Program-made: the position numbers and the translations under genes | Origin: Melampsora larici-populina 98AG31 | Taxonomy: Eukaryota; Basidiomycota; Pucciniomycetes; Pucciniales; Melampsoraceae | Length of the DNA: 64,000 nucleotides | Assembly: GCF_000204055.1 (NCBI RefSeq) | Contig: NW_006768772.1 | Location: 772,126 to 836,125 of the forward strand | Reading direction: 5' to 3' | Part shown: one piece after another, positions 1-11,195 of the stretch | Layout: the number at the start of each line of letters is the position of its first letter | How positions within the stretch are numbered: the stretch's first letter is position 1 | The notes under the pieces: generated by a model | The model's database searches: none | Told to the model about the DNA's origin: nothing | The model's input: only the letters and a program-made list of their open reading frames with translations

Positions 1-5
1 CGTCA

Positions 6-1052
6 ATGGAAGCGGAATTCTGCGCGATGTTTGGTACATCCACCAAGTTACCACAAATCCAAAAGAAGCAAAGCGACGGACCATCCGGAGAGTCATCAGC
101 ACCATTAGACGATACCTCATTCGCCGAAGCAGTGAAATTGTTGAACAAAATCAAAGCCAACAGACAAGCGACAAAAGAAACAAATGACGTAACGGATTTA
201 ACACTAGATGATGAGTCAACTAATTTATTCAACAAAACGTCAAGTTTCACTAAAAGCTTCAAATTACAAGAATCGACTTTCTCAGAAGGAGGTCTATTGT
301 TCGATTCTAGTATAACCCCAGATGCCAACGCACAGTCATTACCCCTTTTCTTTCACAAGAATATGCAAGCGCTACAAGGGCAACTCCCCTTGACAATCTT
401 CAACAGAGCTTGGCAACAGACAGCAAGCGACAATCACGTTGAATATAAGAAAACCGACAAAGAAATCGAAAAGTATCGAGGACACCCTTTTCCAGGAGAA
501 TGGACTCAGTCCAGGTTTGACTGGGGCGAAAACATGGACAACTTCATCGCAATGCTACGAGAAGATTACAAGTTCATTGCTTTCGCAGATGCCATGGACG
601 TTCACAAGAAAAACGTCTACAGAATCTTCAAGCAACAAAGATCATGGGTCATCGCTTTCAAGTATGACTTAACCATCAGGAAGGCTGTGTTCGCAGTGAG
701 AAATCCGGATCAAAAAGTCCCTAACCCAGCTTTATAGCCGTCCGGCCTGGTAAACGAAATCTTTTACACGGCTAGAGCTCAAGACGACTTGAACACAGAA
801 GACAACCCGTATAAAAAGGGCGGCCCTAAGAATGGAAAGAACCCCTACTCCAACATTCTGACGGATTTCCCGAATCAAAGTACGAACACTAGAACAGTGC
901 CAGGACCTTCTAGACCTTGGAATGACAAGAAAGAGAGAACGGACTTCAATAAAACGGCCCCGTACGGAAACTACAAAGGAAGAAATTTCGATCCTAATCA
1001 TAAGAAGATGATGGAGAACACAAAAGGAAAAGGAAAGGATAAAGAAGCGTAG
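6..1052 (+). pseudogene. gag-like ORF of DIRS element, interrupted by in-frame TAG
   Basis: The reading frame from the ATG at 6 runs to a TAG at 735-737 and then continues in the same frame to a TAG at 1050-1052. The downstream part is Asn/Gly/Lys-rich with a strongly basic end (KGKGKDKEA). Without the internal stop it would encode about 348 residues. The frame is also open leftward to the window edge, so the true start may lie outside. Position before the RT ORF suggests a nucleic-acid-binding Gag-like protein, but no zinc knuckle is visible. The internal TAG could be a nonsense mutation or a read-through stop; a mutation is simpler. Confidence 0.6.
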
Positions 1053-1253
1053 GCGTTACTCACTCGCTATCTTTGTACTTCGAATCTCATTTCTTTTTGT
1101 CACTAAGTTTGATCTGTATAGATACAAAATTAGCAAACTCGTTCTTACCTTTTTTAATTTTTTTCTCCACCATCGTTTTGTTATCTACCATGGAAATGAA
1201 ATATCAAAAACCATTGGTAAATTTCTTCTACGAATATTAGAAATCGCCCAAAT

Positions 1254-3068
1254 ATGATCAATAGGCAATGTCAAGGAACATCTGCTCAGATAAGTTTGAA
1301 CCTGAGTTGCCCTGTAACTTCTCCTCCTTCATCGAGCTCGTCAATAAGCGATAAAGAAGATGAAGTTATGCAATCGAATGATTTAGAATGGCCAGGTGAA
1401 GTTGCGTGTGAAATGAATATAGATGAATGGGAGAAAGCACTAAGAAACGCAAATTTATTTGAGGAGTTTAAAGATATCTTATTGGGTTTCAAGATCGGTT
1501 TCGATCAAGGAATACCACACCATTTCTTAATCGACTGCAAATGGTATACTCCTCCTAACCATTCATCATCAGATCTATCAATAGATAAGATAAAAGCAAG
1601 TATGGAAAAAGAGAAAGCGGCAAAAAGGATTTATGGCCCATTTACTCACGAAGATGTTTTTCAAAAAGTCGGATTTTTCAGGACAAACCCATTAGGAGCT
1701 GTAGTTAACGGGGATGGCTCTATTAGACCGATAAATGACTTATCATACCCAAGAAATGACCCACAAATCCCCTCAGTAAACTCATTTGTAGACGCAGACG
1801 ACTTCAAGACAACTTGGGATGATTTTGCTAGAGTTTCGTCATTCTTCAGAAGATCAACAGTCCCTTTCCTCTTGGCGCTTTTCGATTGGGAGAAGGCCTA
1901 CCGTCAAATCCCAACCATGCCAGAACAGCAACCTTATATGATGGTAATGGATTCGAATGGGATGATTTGGTGGGATACAAGGATCGGGTTTGGAGGCGTA
2001 GCGGGCTGTGGTTCGTTTGGAAGACCAGCGGATGCATGGAAATTCATCATGAAACACGAATTCGACGTGGTGGAAATATTCAGATGGGTTGATGACGCTT
2101 TGTTCATAAAAGAGATAAATTCAACTTTAGTGATGAAGGACGTGGTAGAAAGAAGTCTTCAATTAGGCGTCATAACCAACGAAGAAGAAATGTCGAATTT
2201 CAAAGAAGAACAGAAGTTTATAGGTTTTATATGGAACGGTGTTACGAAAACAGTGCGTCTTCCAGAAAATAAACTATGTCAAAGAAAAGAACAAATCAAT
2301 GATGCTCTGAAAATAAATAAGAAATTCTCTTTTAATGACGTAGAAGTATTGACAGGAAGTTTAGTTCATGTGACTTTAATGTTACCCCAACTGAAATGTT
2401 ACTTGAAATCTTTGTACCGTTGGAAGAAAAGCTGGGTACATAAATACGCAACTCAAAAATTACCCCAAGATGTGAAGATGGACCTCATGCATTGGAGGTT
2501 ATTGTTATCAGATTTCAAACACACAAGATTAATTAGGTATTCAGATCCCGTAGATTTAGGTTGGGTAGGGGATGCTTCACCAAACTACGGAGTAGGAGTA
2601 CTGATAGGGAAGAAATGGTTCCAAGTCAAATTAAAGAAAAACTGGGAATCATCAGGAAGAACGAAGAGGGGGATTGCGTGGTTAGAAACAGTAACCATTC
2701 GGATAGGACTATGGTATATCATATGTCATGATAATTACGAAGGAAAGTTGATTATTGTGTGGACTGACAACACAACCAGTGAAAACACAATTAAGAATAG
2801 GAGATCAAATGATTTAGAAGTGAATAGAGAATGGAGAAGGATCCAAGAACTGCTACTCTCATATAATATAGACTTGATAGCGAAAAGGGTCATATCAAAG
2901 AAGAACAACGCAGATGATATTTCGAGAGGCAAAAAAGATCACACAAAAGATGAGTCAAATCGAGTGTGGGTGGCTCTCCCATCTGACTTAACAGGTATAT
3001 TCACGCAATATGTTATAGAGGGAGATGACGATGAAGTGATGAAGAAACAATTCCCAGGACTAGTTTGA
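1254..3068 (+). CDS. DIRS-type reverse transcriptase / RNase H
   Basis: A 604-residue ORF with an ATG start at 1254. Residues around 175-320 hold the RT core: the FDWEKAYRQIP block, the GFGGVAGCGSFGRPADAWK block, and the catalytic FRWVDDALF, i.e. VDD in place of the usual YxDD, as is typical of DIRS/Ngaro RTs. RNase H-like sequence follows, with the acidic patch GWVGDASPNYGVGV, then RGIAWLE and VWTDNTTSEN supplying further Asp/Glu residues. It would copy the element RNA into cDNA and remove the RNA strand. It lies 201 bp after the gag-like ORF and 303 bp before the recombinase. No frameshift or stop is seen. Confidence 0.9.
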   Translation: MINRQCQGTSAQISLNLSCPVTSPPSSSSSISDKEDEVMQSNDLEWPGEVACEMNIDEWEKALRNANLFEEFKDILLGFKIGFDQGIPHHFLIDCKWYTPPNHSSSDLSIDKIKASMEKEKAAKRIYGPFTHEDVFQKVGFFRTNPLGAVVNGDGSIRPINDLSYPRNDPQIPSVNSFVDADDFKTTWDDFARVSSFFRRSTVPFLLALFDWEKAYRQIPTMPEQQPYMMVMDSNGMIWWDTRIGFGGVAGCGSFGRPADAWKFIMKHEFDVVEIFRWVDDALFIKEINSTLVMKDVVERSLQLGVITNEEEMSNFKEEQKFIGFIWNGVTKTVRLPENKLCQRKEQINDALKINKKFSFNDVEVLTGSLVHVTLMLPQLKCYLKSLYRWKKSWVHKYATQKLPQDVKMDLMHWRLLLSDFKHTRLIRYSDPVDLGWVGDASPNYGVGVLIGKKWFQVKLKKNWESSGRTKRGIAWLETVTIRIGLWYIICHDNYEGKLIIVWTDNTTSENTIKNRRSNDLEVNREWRRIQELLLSYNIDLIAKRVISKKNNADDISRGKKDHTKDESNRVWVALPSDLTGIFTQYVIEGDDDEVMKKQFPGLV

Positions 3069-3371
3069 TTATGAGTTTCTGAGAGAGCGAAGTCCGTTTT
3101 GAAACAGATAGATAAATTTGTATTGATAGATGTATCTATATGGAAATTTGTAATAAATTATGTACGATAAGATACCATTGGTGTGCTCGATTGCTCGAGG
3201 TATTTTAGTGAATACTGTAAAGTAGACCCCTATTTGAGACCCCTATTGATAAAAATGAGATTTGAATAACAGACGACCGTTCTGGTCTGATGAAACTCCA
3301 AGTTTTAAAAATTGAGAAGAAAGTTTGAAAACTTTCTTTTTAACAAAAGTACTTAGCCACAACCATCGAAA
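3069..3371 (+). other. Spacer between RT and recombinase ORFs with short repeats
   Basis: No ORF. It holds a direct repeat of AGACCCCTATT (3225-3235 and 3237-3247) and a small palindrome (AGAAAGTTT / AAACTTTCT) at about 3319-3340, just before the recombinase start. Internal complementary sequences are part of DIRS replication models, but a match to the element's ends cannot be tested here because the left end is missing. Confidence 0.35.
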
Positions 3372-4427
3372 ATGGAATTTATGGAAGAAAATCTAAAACT
3401 TATATCGCAATTTTTGAGTAAAGGCGATAACAAGATATATCATGAAGACCTTCAGATGCATATCCTAGACGGATGGAAGTGGAACACTCTACTGAGCTAC
3501 AACGGAGCAGTAAAGAAATTCCTGAAATTCAAGAACCAAAGCGAAAATCCAGAACCGAATTTTCCTTTATCAGCGAACGAAATCTACGAGTTCTGCGTAT
3601 GGGCAGGAAGAACTAGGATGGGACCAACAAGAGAAGATATTATGTCACAAACTTTGGAGAAATATCTATACGGATTGAAGGCATGGCATTGTTATCATAA
3701 AGAAGATTTCCCAAAAATTAACGAATCAATTATAAAATTAATGTTGATTGCATCAAAGAAAATGGATACAAAGACAGTAAAGCAAGTTGAAAAGAAAGCA
3801 GTTCACTTAAAACAATTATTATTTTTAATATTGAAGTTAGTCAATGGAGGAGAGAAAGAACTAGCCATTTTAGACACGATATTATGTACATTTTGGAGTC
3901 TAGCTAGATTAGGGGAAATGACAAATGATAAGCACGATTCAACAGGGATAATAAGAAGGTCTGATGCGAAAATTTTGGTAGATGGATCAGAGGAAGAAGG
4001 GTTTATCACTCTTAGAGGAGCGAAAACCGCAAAACCAGGTGAAATCCAGATTTTACAACTTAAACGTCTAGATCATTTATTGTGTCCTGTAGCAGCCATT
4101 AAGAGGAGATTGGCAAAAACGGTCAACGACGAAGACGCTCTTTTTAGTTATATACATAACGCTAGAAGAATATCGCTATCAAAACAAACAATTATGAACG
4201 CATGCAAAAAGATTTGGGAAGAAGGAGGATTCAATGGAATAACCGGACACTCATTTAGAGTAGGAGGAGCTTCATTGAGATTCGCTTTAGGTGTTCCAAT
4301 ATCTGACATTTGTAGTATTGGAAGATGGAAATCAGATGCGTGGAAATTATATATAAAAACATACACTCCAGAAGAAATAAAAGAAACGAAAGAACTTTTA
4401 TATGAATTGAAAAAACATAAGTTGTAA
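3372..4427 (+). CDS. Tyrosine recombinase of DIRS-type element
   Basis: A 351-residue ORF starting with ATG at 3372. The C-terminal half shows the tyrosine-recombinase signature: a conserved Arg in WSLARLGEM (box I), the GHSFRVGGAS block with H-x-x-R, a GRW motif, and a Tyr-rich tail WKLYIKTYTPEEI holding the candidate nucleophile. The N-terminal half (about 1-140) would be the SAM-like DNA-binding core. It would integrate circular cDNA by strand exchange. It follows the RT ORF in the same orientation and is intact. A Crypton (recombinase only) is excluded by the adjacent RT. Confidence 0.88.
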   Translation: MEFMEENLKLISQFLSKGDNKIYHEDLQMHILDGWKWNTLLSYNGAVKKFLKFKNQSENPEPNFPLSANEIYEFCVWAGRTRMGPTREDIMSQTLEKYLYGLKAWHCYHKEDFPKINESIIKLMLIASKKMDTKTVKQVEKKAVHLKQLLFLILKLVNGGEKELAILDTILCTFWSLARLGEMTNDKHDSTGIIRRSDAKILVDGSEEEGFITLRGAKTAKPGEIQILQLKRLDHLLCPVAAIKRRLAKTVNDEDALFSYIHNARRISLSKQTIMNACKKIWEEGGFNGITGHSFRVGGASLRFALGVPISDICSIGRWKSDAWKLYIKTYTPEEIKETKELLYELKKHKL

Positions 4428-4657
4428 GAGTTTAACATTTGTTTTATTAAGTAAATGGGTCACACGTAATAGAGAACATGGATACTGAAAGAATTGGGGT
4501 TTCGGCTAAAGGCTCAGGCTTTCAGCTCCGAGTAGAGGTGTAATATTCCTCAACCTAAATTCTTGATTCATCCCTGAATCTTATATTTTGGTAATCCAAA
4601 TTAGTGTGTTCTTAAATACCTAGATAATAATTTTATTACAAGTCTTATTAAGACATT

Positions 4658-4945
4658 CTTTGATTACTCTTGATCCATTATTTAGATCTAAAGAACGGTA
4701 ATCAAAGGATTTAGCGTAGATAGTTCTTCAGCATAAAACAGCTGGTACGATTCTATTTAAGCTATGAGTTATTCTTAATGATCCTTCAAGTAATCGGTAA
4801 GACTTCGATTACTTGGTATGTTACTTGTATGAATTTATTATCGTTAGCATCACTTATAATCTCTTTATCAAGATTATGAGTAATGCTAAGGTTTTTAAGC
4901 AAAACCCGAACACTGACAGTCCGGGGCGTAATAGCCGGGACTGTC
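4658..4945. repeat. Cluster of four stem-loops downstream of the recombinase
   Basis: Four inverted repeats follow one another: CTTTGATTAC at 4658-4667 with 4698-4707; CAAGTAATCG at 4787-4796 with 4806-4815; an 18-nt imperfect arm at 4845-4862 with 4871-4888; and GACAGTCC at 4915-4922 with 4938-4945. They lie in the non-coding 3' part of the DIRS-type element. Structured terminal DNA or RNA for replication or recombination is a plausible role, but this is inference. Confidence 0.6.
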
Positions 4946-5035
4946 TAGAGGAGATATCGGTCTTTCCTTAATTATATCACCTTGAACGTGTACACCCTAA
5001 ATTTGGAATTACTAAAAGAAAGTGGATTTTGATTT

Positions 5036-5851
5036 CACTACACAAAATATAATATTTTCTGGGAAGAAAATTAAATTATTGATACACAAAAATATTGAGA
5101 GGCCAGGAGAAGGGCAAAAAATAAATAAAAATATGCATCTTGTTCCCTGTGGTGAGAGCTTCACTCTCCATATTTTTCCATATTTTTACAGTCCGTATTG
5201 ATAAGTATACTAACAATAAACCTTCATAATCATCCAATTACAACCTGTAACAAGCACTGAGATTTGGCTCATTAGTGTTTAGAGAAACTTTTGATTTCTG
5301 AAAACACCTATAACTTTGTCAAATCTGCCTCAAAACACTCGATTTTAAGTGCATTAGAAAGCTGAACTCTTTCTCTCGAACTTTCATAAGATCAAGAACT
5401 ATGTAGCTAGTATGACAATCATTCTATGGATCTGTATGTACAAATGTATAAAAAAAATAATATCTTTTTTAGCAGACCAGCATGCTGTGTGGTCCTATTA
5501 TGAACTATTTGGAGGACAATTCCAGCTTACCAATGCACCCAAAATTGAGCGTTTTGGACCGGAATTGAAAAAGTTATGAGTATTTTCAGAAATCAAAAGT
5601 TTCTCTAAACACTAATGAGCCAAATTTCAGTGCTTGTTACAGGTTGTAATTGGATGATTGTGAAGGTTTATTGTTAGTACACTTATCAATATGGACTGTA
5701 AAAATACGGAATAATATGCAGAGTGAAGTTCTCAACACAGGGAACAAGATGCATATTTTTATTCATTTTTTGCTCTCCTCCTGGCCTCTCAATATTTTTG
5801 TGTATCAATAATTTAATTTTCTGCCCAGAAAATATTATCTTTCTTGTAGTG
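5036..5851. mobile_element. CACTA-ended foldback element, non-autonomous
   Basis: The ends read CACTACA (5036-5042) and TGTAGTG (5845-5851), and both are flanked by TTT (5033-5035 and 5852-5854), matching the 3-bp target duplication of CACTA (En/Spm) elements. The arms 5036-5304 and 5583-5851 are near-identical inverted repeats of about 269 bp. The 280-bp centre is a more diverged continuation of the same inverted repeat. There is no transposase ORF, so it must have moved in trans. A different foldback class with coincidental CACTA ends is possible but less likely given the 3-bp duplication. Confidence 0.8.
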
Positions 5852-6264
5852 TTTATTTATCAGATTCTCTTACCTGGCAAGAAAATCTTGATACATTTTC
5901 TTCCTTGCATAATCCAACAGAACCGCTTCGAACTACTTTTGAACACTCTTTTTCCTGAACTTATGAATTCAATCCTACGTAACCTTGTTTTTTTCACACA
6001 CTCCTTCAGCCAATGTTTCTTGACATGTACATTCATTTAAAAGATAAGAAGATATCATACAATATGATCATATATGAAACCTTGAGATTTGATCAACTGT
6101 CCGACTCCAAGTGTGTTTGTGTTTTGATCTGCTTCGAAAACTTTGAACAAACTGTTGATCTTTAGTACGCACATATCAAACACTCCACAAGTCGAGTTCA
6201 TTTTCACATGTTGGGATACATTTGCCGGCAACTTGGCAAGCAGTCAGTTAGTCATTAGAGTCAG

Positions 6265-6462
6265 TATCATGCGTGTAACCCATTTCTATGCCTTTTGACT
6301 AGATCTTGGTACATGTAGATGTAAGTTGATCTATTAAGATGACAAAACTACTTCGAATATAGTGAAATCATTTGTTTGCTTGATGCACAGAGGTTGGACG
6401 ACGAGCTGAATGGGCCAATGAAAGAGTGGACCTTCTCAGGAGGCCCAACAACTTTCTAGATG
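6265..6462 (+). pseudogene. Remnant of F-box-like gene, last exon on plus strand
   Basis: A short stretch resembles the 3' end of the family found intact at 7524-8983. An ATCATGCGTG segment near 6268 resembles the exon-2 end and donor. A CAG acceptor at about 6388-6390 is followed by a frame encoding LDDELNGPMKE and ending in TAG near 6462. The body of the gene upstream is not recognisable. It lies in opposite orientation to the intact copy, consistent with an old duplicated and degraded paralogue. Confidence 0.45.
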
Positions 6463-7523
6463 CTCGGATGAATGAAGAGGTTTAGCTTTCAACTTTCAAC
6501 TTTCTTGCCCCAGTTTCTTTGTTCGAGATCCCAATAGATAGATAATTTGCTTGCTCCAAAAGAGCTCAACTTGTTGCATTGAATCCAAGTAATGAAGTTA
6601 TTCAACAGAAGTTAATGAACCAAGAAACCTCATTTTTCAGATTGCACAAGCAAATGGGTTAAGAACTGGGTAAAGCAGTACAGTTTTCATCAAGTGGGGC
6701 TCTTGATATGGGAGCAGATTGTTTTTGGAGGAATGGACGTTGACACAATAGATGTGACGCCATGTGAGAGTTCTGTTTGTTTTGCTTGTCCAAGAGTCAG
6801 ACTAATTTTGTCATCTTAAATGCATGAAGATTTTGCCAAAGATATACAATGAGGTGAGGGATTATCTCAACTTGATAACAGAGGACTCAGGAGGTTCAAT
6901 TGAAAAATTCTCTACCATCAGTTTCCTCAAAGTAATCACGTATTCAATGTTAGATAGAACAAAATTACCTACATCATTTAGACTTGGTATAGCATAATAC
7001 AATGTTGATCTTAAGTGATTTTCCTCAAGTTCTTTGAGATTGCAAAGTCAAAAAACTTGACAATAAGCTTATGTGACAAAGTTTACTCTTTTCCAGATAA
7101 CCACTGTCGAGTCAACTTGATATGAATTCACACATCTCCGGACTTGAACTGATAACCCAAGATAGCTCAAATAAAGAGCCTCGAAAATCATGGTTGCAAT
7201 CATTTTATTTACCCGAGAAGCTCAGAATTGCCAAGTATTGTGCACAGATCAAAGAGGAGGATGTCCAATCTTGTATTTGATAAGTCAACCAATGGTCTAG
7301 CTGGACAAAAAGCTCATGTAATCAAGTTTTCAATTTTCTATATGAGTAATTCAACTTAACATGACCATCCCCAGATGTGGCACCGAGCGTCATCTACAAA
7401 GATGCCGAAAAGGATTGTTGCAATCATTTTTTGTATATAAGGAACCCAAATTTTTGAGTGTCATACAAAGATCGTGAAAAAGGGAGCTAATCTTGAGACA
7501 TTTTGAACAGTCAAACTCATGAT
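6463..7523. other. Intergenic, degenerate
   Basis: No supported gene. A short direct repeat (GGTTGCAATCATTTT near 7192, with a close match near 7420) and several diverged segments suggest decayed duplicates of flanking DNA. Confidence 0.3.
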
Positions 7524-8983
7524 TTAATCCATGGGTCCATTGAGTTTATAATCCAATTCCTGGGAGTCGAGCAAAGAAATAAATCAGTATCCATTCAGGA
7601 AAAACTTTACTCTCAACATTCTTCATATGTGATATAAAACATATACGGACCATAATCTCATTACAGGTCATTTCGTCCATGAGATGACATTGAACCCCAC
7701 GAGATTTAAAATCTTCAACCAATGCTGGATTGATCTCTTTACCATCATCTTTAAGATGTCGATCCCTAGTAAAAACAATATGTTTGAAATTGGGAACTTT
7801 CTTCAAAGCATCCACACCAGCATATTTTAAAGCATTTTCCCAATAATCTTCACTAAACCGTAGATCTGTCACAATTGTTCTAACATTCTTTAACATTGGA
7901 ACTTCTAACCAATAAATCCTTTTTGTAAATCCTTCTGGTCCATCTTGAGTTCTCATAACTCTTAATTTCGGAAAACTCAATTTTGTAACTTCATAAATAA
8001 GTTGATCATCAAAATTAATTGTGAATAAACCTTCTAATGTATCTTTAATAGGTTCAAAAATTCCACTCAAACCTTCAGAATCTCCCTCAGCAGAAAATAA
8101 TTCAATGATTTTTAATGTTCTTTTCGAAGTTTCAATTATATGAGCAAGTCCTTCCGTCTCTTCATCATTTGTAAAAGAAAATAAACGAAGATTTGATAAA
8201 GCTGGAGGTTTCAACTTTAAATCGTCTAAGGAATCATAGTGGTATGATAAATTTTCTAATTTCGGTATTGATGATAATAATTCTGATATTGAATCTAAGT
8301 CGTAAGTTCCAGACTTTGAATGCTTGTAATCAAATGAAATATTCAATGATTTCAAATCTTTGATGGTTTTGATAGCTTCGATCAATTGGGCTGAAACTCC
8401 CATTGAACGGACAAAGGTAAGACATAAATTCTTTAGGTCGCTACCAAACAAACTGATTAATCTGGACAATTGATTCATCGAAACTGGAGTTGATTCTTTT
8501 GTAGCTGAAAAAAAACCAAATTGAAATCAATTTTAATCAATCCTTTGACATACCCACACAAAATATCAACATAAAATTCCATTTACCTTCTTGCTTTGGT
8601 TCCTTGCTCGCATCTTCGGCATCTCCACCTTCACCATCTTCATCATCTTCATTTTGTTCTTCTGAATACCAAAGTGCTTTAATCGAAAGTCCTTCGATAG
8701 GAAAAGAATTATGAGGTCCCAATAAACTATCATCCCAATGATCTAAAAACTCCTTTGCACGTCTAGAATTATTTATATAAATCCTTTGAAAATAAAGTGG
8801 TATAACAGCTTTAGCCCAAGTTTTAGAAACTAATCTTAATTTAATTAATTCCCTGTAAGATGAGGTCGTTAATTCAGGTTCGACAATTGAGTTATTGCAA
8901 TCGAAGTCTCGATATAATCGTTTTACAAACTCTTGTAAGATTTGAGTAACAATATTCAATGGTAATCTTTTCATTTCATCCAT
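7524..8983 (-). CDS. F-box-like / LRR-like family protein, three exons
   Basis: Spliced CDS complement(7524..7559, 7651..8504, 8587..8983), 428 residues. The first exon has an F-box-like start (LPLNIVTQILQEF, then LRLVSKTWAKAVIPLYF) and an acidic tract. Exon 2 carries leucine-rich-like repeats (LKNLCLTFV, LKSLNISF, LENLSYHY) and the family block near HIVFT. Exon 3 is only 36 bp and encodes ELDYKLNGPMD plus stop. All three exons join in phase, and two paralogues in the window share this architecture. F-box proteins act as SCF substrate adaptors; no partner is evident here and the F-box is divergent. The second intron uses the unusual donor GTCCGT. A TATA-like TTTTATAAAA lies about 130 bp upstream. 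Confidence 0.78.
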
Positions 8984-9114
8984 CGTATCTTCAATCTTGT
9001 GCTTCTTCTCTTGTGTTTAAAAATTGAAGGATTTGCTGTCTTCTTGTGAATTCGTAAGGTTTTCAATGTGAGATCGATCGAGGAGCCTTCAAGTCGGCGA
9101 CTGTTTCTTTACTT

Positions 9115-9124
9115 TTATAAAATG
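9115..9124 (-). promoter_or_regulatory. Possible TATA box for the F-box-like gene
   Basis: TTTTATAAAA lies about 130 bp upstream of the ATG at 8983. Its placement fits a core promoter; there is no other support. Confidence 0.3.
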
Positions 9125-9231
9125 ACCGTCGAGGTTTTTCTCGTGTTTTGGATTTCGTTCGGATCAACGCACCTCAGAGACCACTTCATATGTACTGGTT
9201 TACTGCGTAAAAATTTTCACACCCAGGTTGA

Positions 9232-9275
9232 TGTTGAGTCCTGAGTCCTGACTGAGTCCTGACTGAGTCCTGACA
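9232..9275. repeat. Short tandem repeat, 11-bp unit
   Basis: TGAGTCCTGAC occurs about three times in tandem with an extra partial unit at the left. Confidence 0.75.
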
Positions 9276-11195
9276 GTAGACTGCATGACCAGAAATACCA
9301 TCGGTTCAATTCTGTATAGCCAATGAATCTGCTTCCATAAAATGCTCAGCACCGTCATGAGTTTTCATCTGTAAAAAAACTTGTTTGCAAAATTTGTGTC
9401 ATGTGTGGAATTCCTTCTTGCAATTCTGGCTGCAAAGCCACACCCAAATACAGCATATACAGGGCTGTATAAGTGGTATGGGCCCTAGGGTGACAGGGTG
9501 TGCACTGTGGGCACTACCCTGCTGCAGCCTTCAACCTAGCTGGCTATATGTACCACCATTCAATAACCCACCCACTGTAACCACTCACAACAGCTCACAG
9601 CACATCAGGTCATCTTCATCCAATTGACTCTGCCAGAGCTGGGGCAGTGTTCTGGTGTTTGGCAGCACCATTCAATTTTTGACTCACAATGGGATGGCTT
9701 GCTGTTTGATTCTCAAGTCCTTGTATCCACCTTGGGGATCCAACTCTGGTTGGCCACCAAGCTGTTTAGTCAACAAATTCCTTGGTTTCCTCAACCACAA
9801 CTTGAATGTCACCTCAAGCACCTCAAATAGTCACCTTGCCTATCAATCTCCCCAACAAACCAGCCAAAAATCCTTGATCCATCCCATTTTTCCAACCAAC
9901 ACAACAACTACAACTATGATCAACAGAAGATTATCACAAGTTCCCTTGTTTGCTGTTCCCCTTGATTTTTTCCTGTGTTTCTTATTTTTGATTTCTTACA
10001 GGATTTCACTGCTTCATTTTTGGTTGATTCTAAATTTGACAGGGCTGCCAATGGCAACAACCATATCAACAACATGTGCGCTTATAGACAAGTGGATAGA
10101 ACCCTTGATATACCATGACTAGACATAATTGAAGGAACACATGTGATGATCATAGAGAAAGACATAATTGCAGGGAAAACTTTTACTACATCCAATACTG
10201 ACACACTGTGTATAACTGATGCATAAGAGCCCCTGAGAAGATATCCCAAGCTCTTCCCATGATTAAGTTGATTTTCTCATGGTTTGCGGCTTGGTTGGAA
10301 GCTGTAACATGGGAAATTCAAGTATTGGGTATTGCCACAGATGAGGAAATATAAAACAAAGTACCAGTAGACGTTTGATAAAGCCTTCAAAATTGATATG
10401 AAGATAGCTTCCTTTCTGGCAGTTCAGTGCCAAGACAACACCTTGGAAGATTAACAGAAGAAGGGAGTACCTTCTGCCAGCACAACTCCCCAGGACTATC
10501 AATCACATCTCCCATATACTAGTAACTGGCAGGCCAGAGACACTTGAGCAGGATTTCAAAATAAGTACAAGCAATTGTTTTACCAACATTCCACCTAAAT
10601 ACTGATGTCATCAAATGAGATGATAAATTTGTACACCCCTGCTCCTGTATTCACAGATCAAGAATATTGAGTTGACCAACCTTTGACACATCAATTGGAT
10701 AAGTTATTAATCTTTGAAGAAAAACTCACGCATCAAAAAGCAATTTTTGCACTGTAAGCAAGAGATAAATCTTGACTAAATTACATCAATATTCATATAA
10801 AACAAAATTGATGACCATCTCTGCACTATAGTTTTCCACATATTTTCACCTTGGAGTTTGCCTTTATGAGCTGTAATTGTATATATCATTGTTGATTGTA
10901 TATGAAAAGCTAGATCTGTCATTGTCCTTTGAGACTTTGTGATGTTGGAAAAGCATATGGGAGAAATCATTATGATATTCAATTCATATGGATTCCCTCC
11001 AACTAAATCTGCAATCACCCCCCAAAACCCCAAATCCATGGGACATGGTATCAGGGCTTTGGCGGGTAACTACAGATTTAGTCAGAGCTCATGTTAGACT
11101 CACTTTTTAGGGTGTAATTGGGGCTCAACGTCCATGATGTTTTGCCTTCAATTGCTTCCTCTATTTATACTGAATTTTGAACCATTGCTCATACA
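9276..11195. other. Gene-poor intergenic DNA
   Basis: Only short frames without codon-level support (for example 9385-10122, with several overlapping frames and no recognisable domain). No repeat boundary is obvious. Confidence 0.35.

Larger units (their letters stand above)
1..4950 (+). mobile_element. DIRS-type tyrosine-recombinase retrotransposon (5' end outside window)
   Basis: Three consecutive plus-strand ORFs give the order gag-like, RT/RNase H, tyrosine recombinase. This is the hallmark of DIRS/Ngaro-class elements, which integrate with a recombinase instead of a DDE integrase. The left end lies outside the window, so inverted or split-direct terminal repeats cannot be tested and DIRS versus Ngaro is unresolved. 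The right limit is inferred: about 290 bp of consecutive stem-loops end near 4945, and a CACTA-like element starts at 5036. No target duplication is expected for this class. The gag-like ORF carries a stop, so this copy may be defective, while RT and recombinase are open. Confidence 0.8.

Noticed and set aside
5723..6040. 105-codon hydrophobic frame
   Set aside because: It starts inside the CACTA right arm and runs across its end into flanking DNA.
9385..10122. Overlapping open frames of 68-155 codons
   Set aside because: Three frames overlap, composition is unremarkable, no domain, no splice logic.
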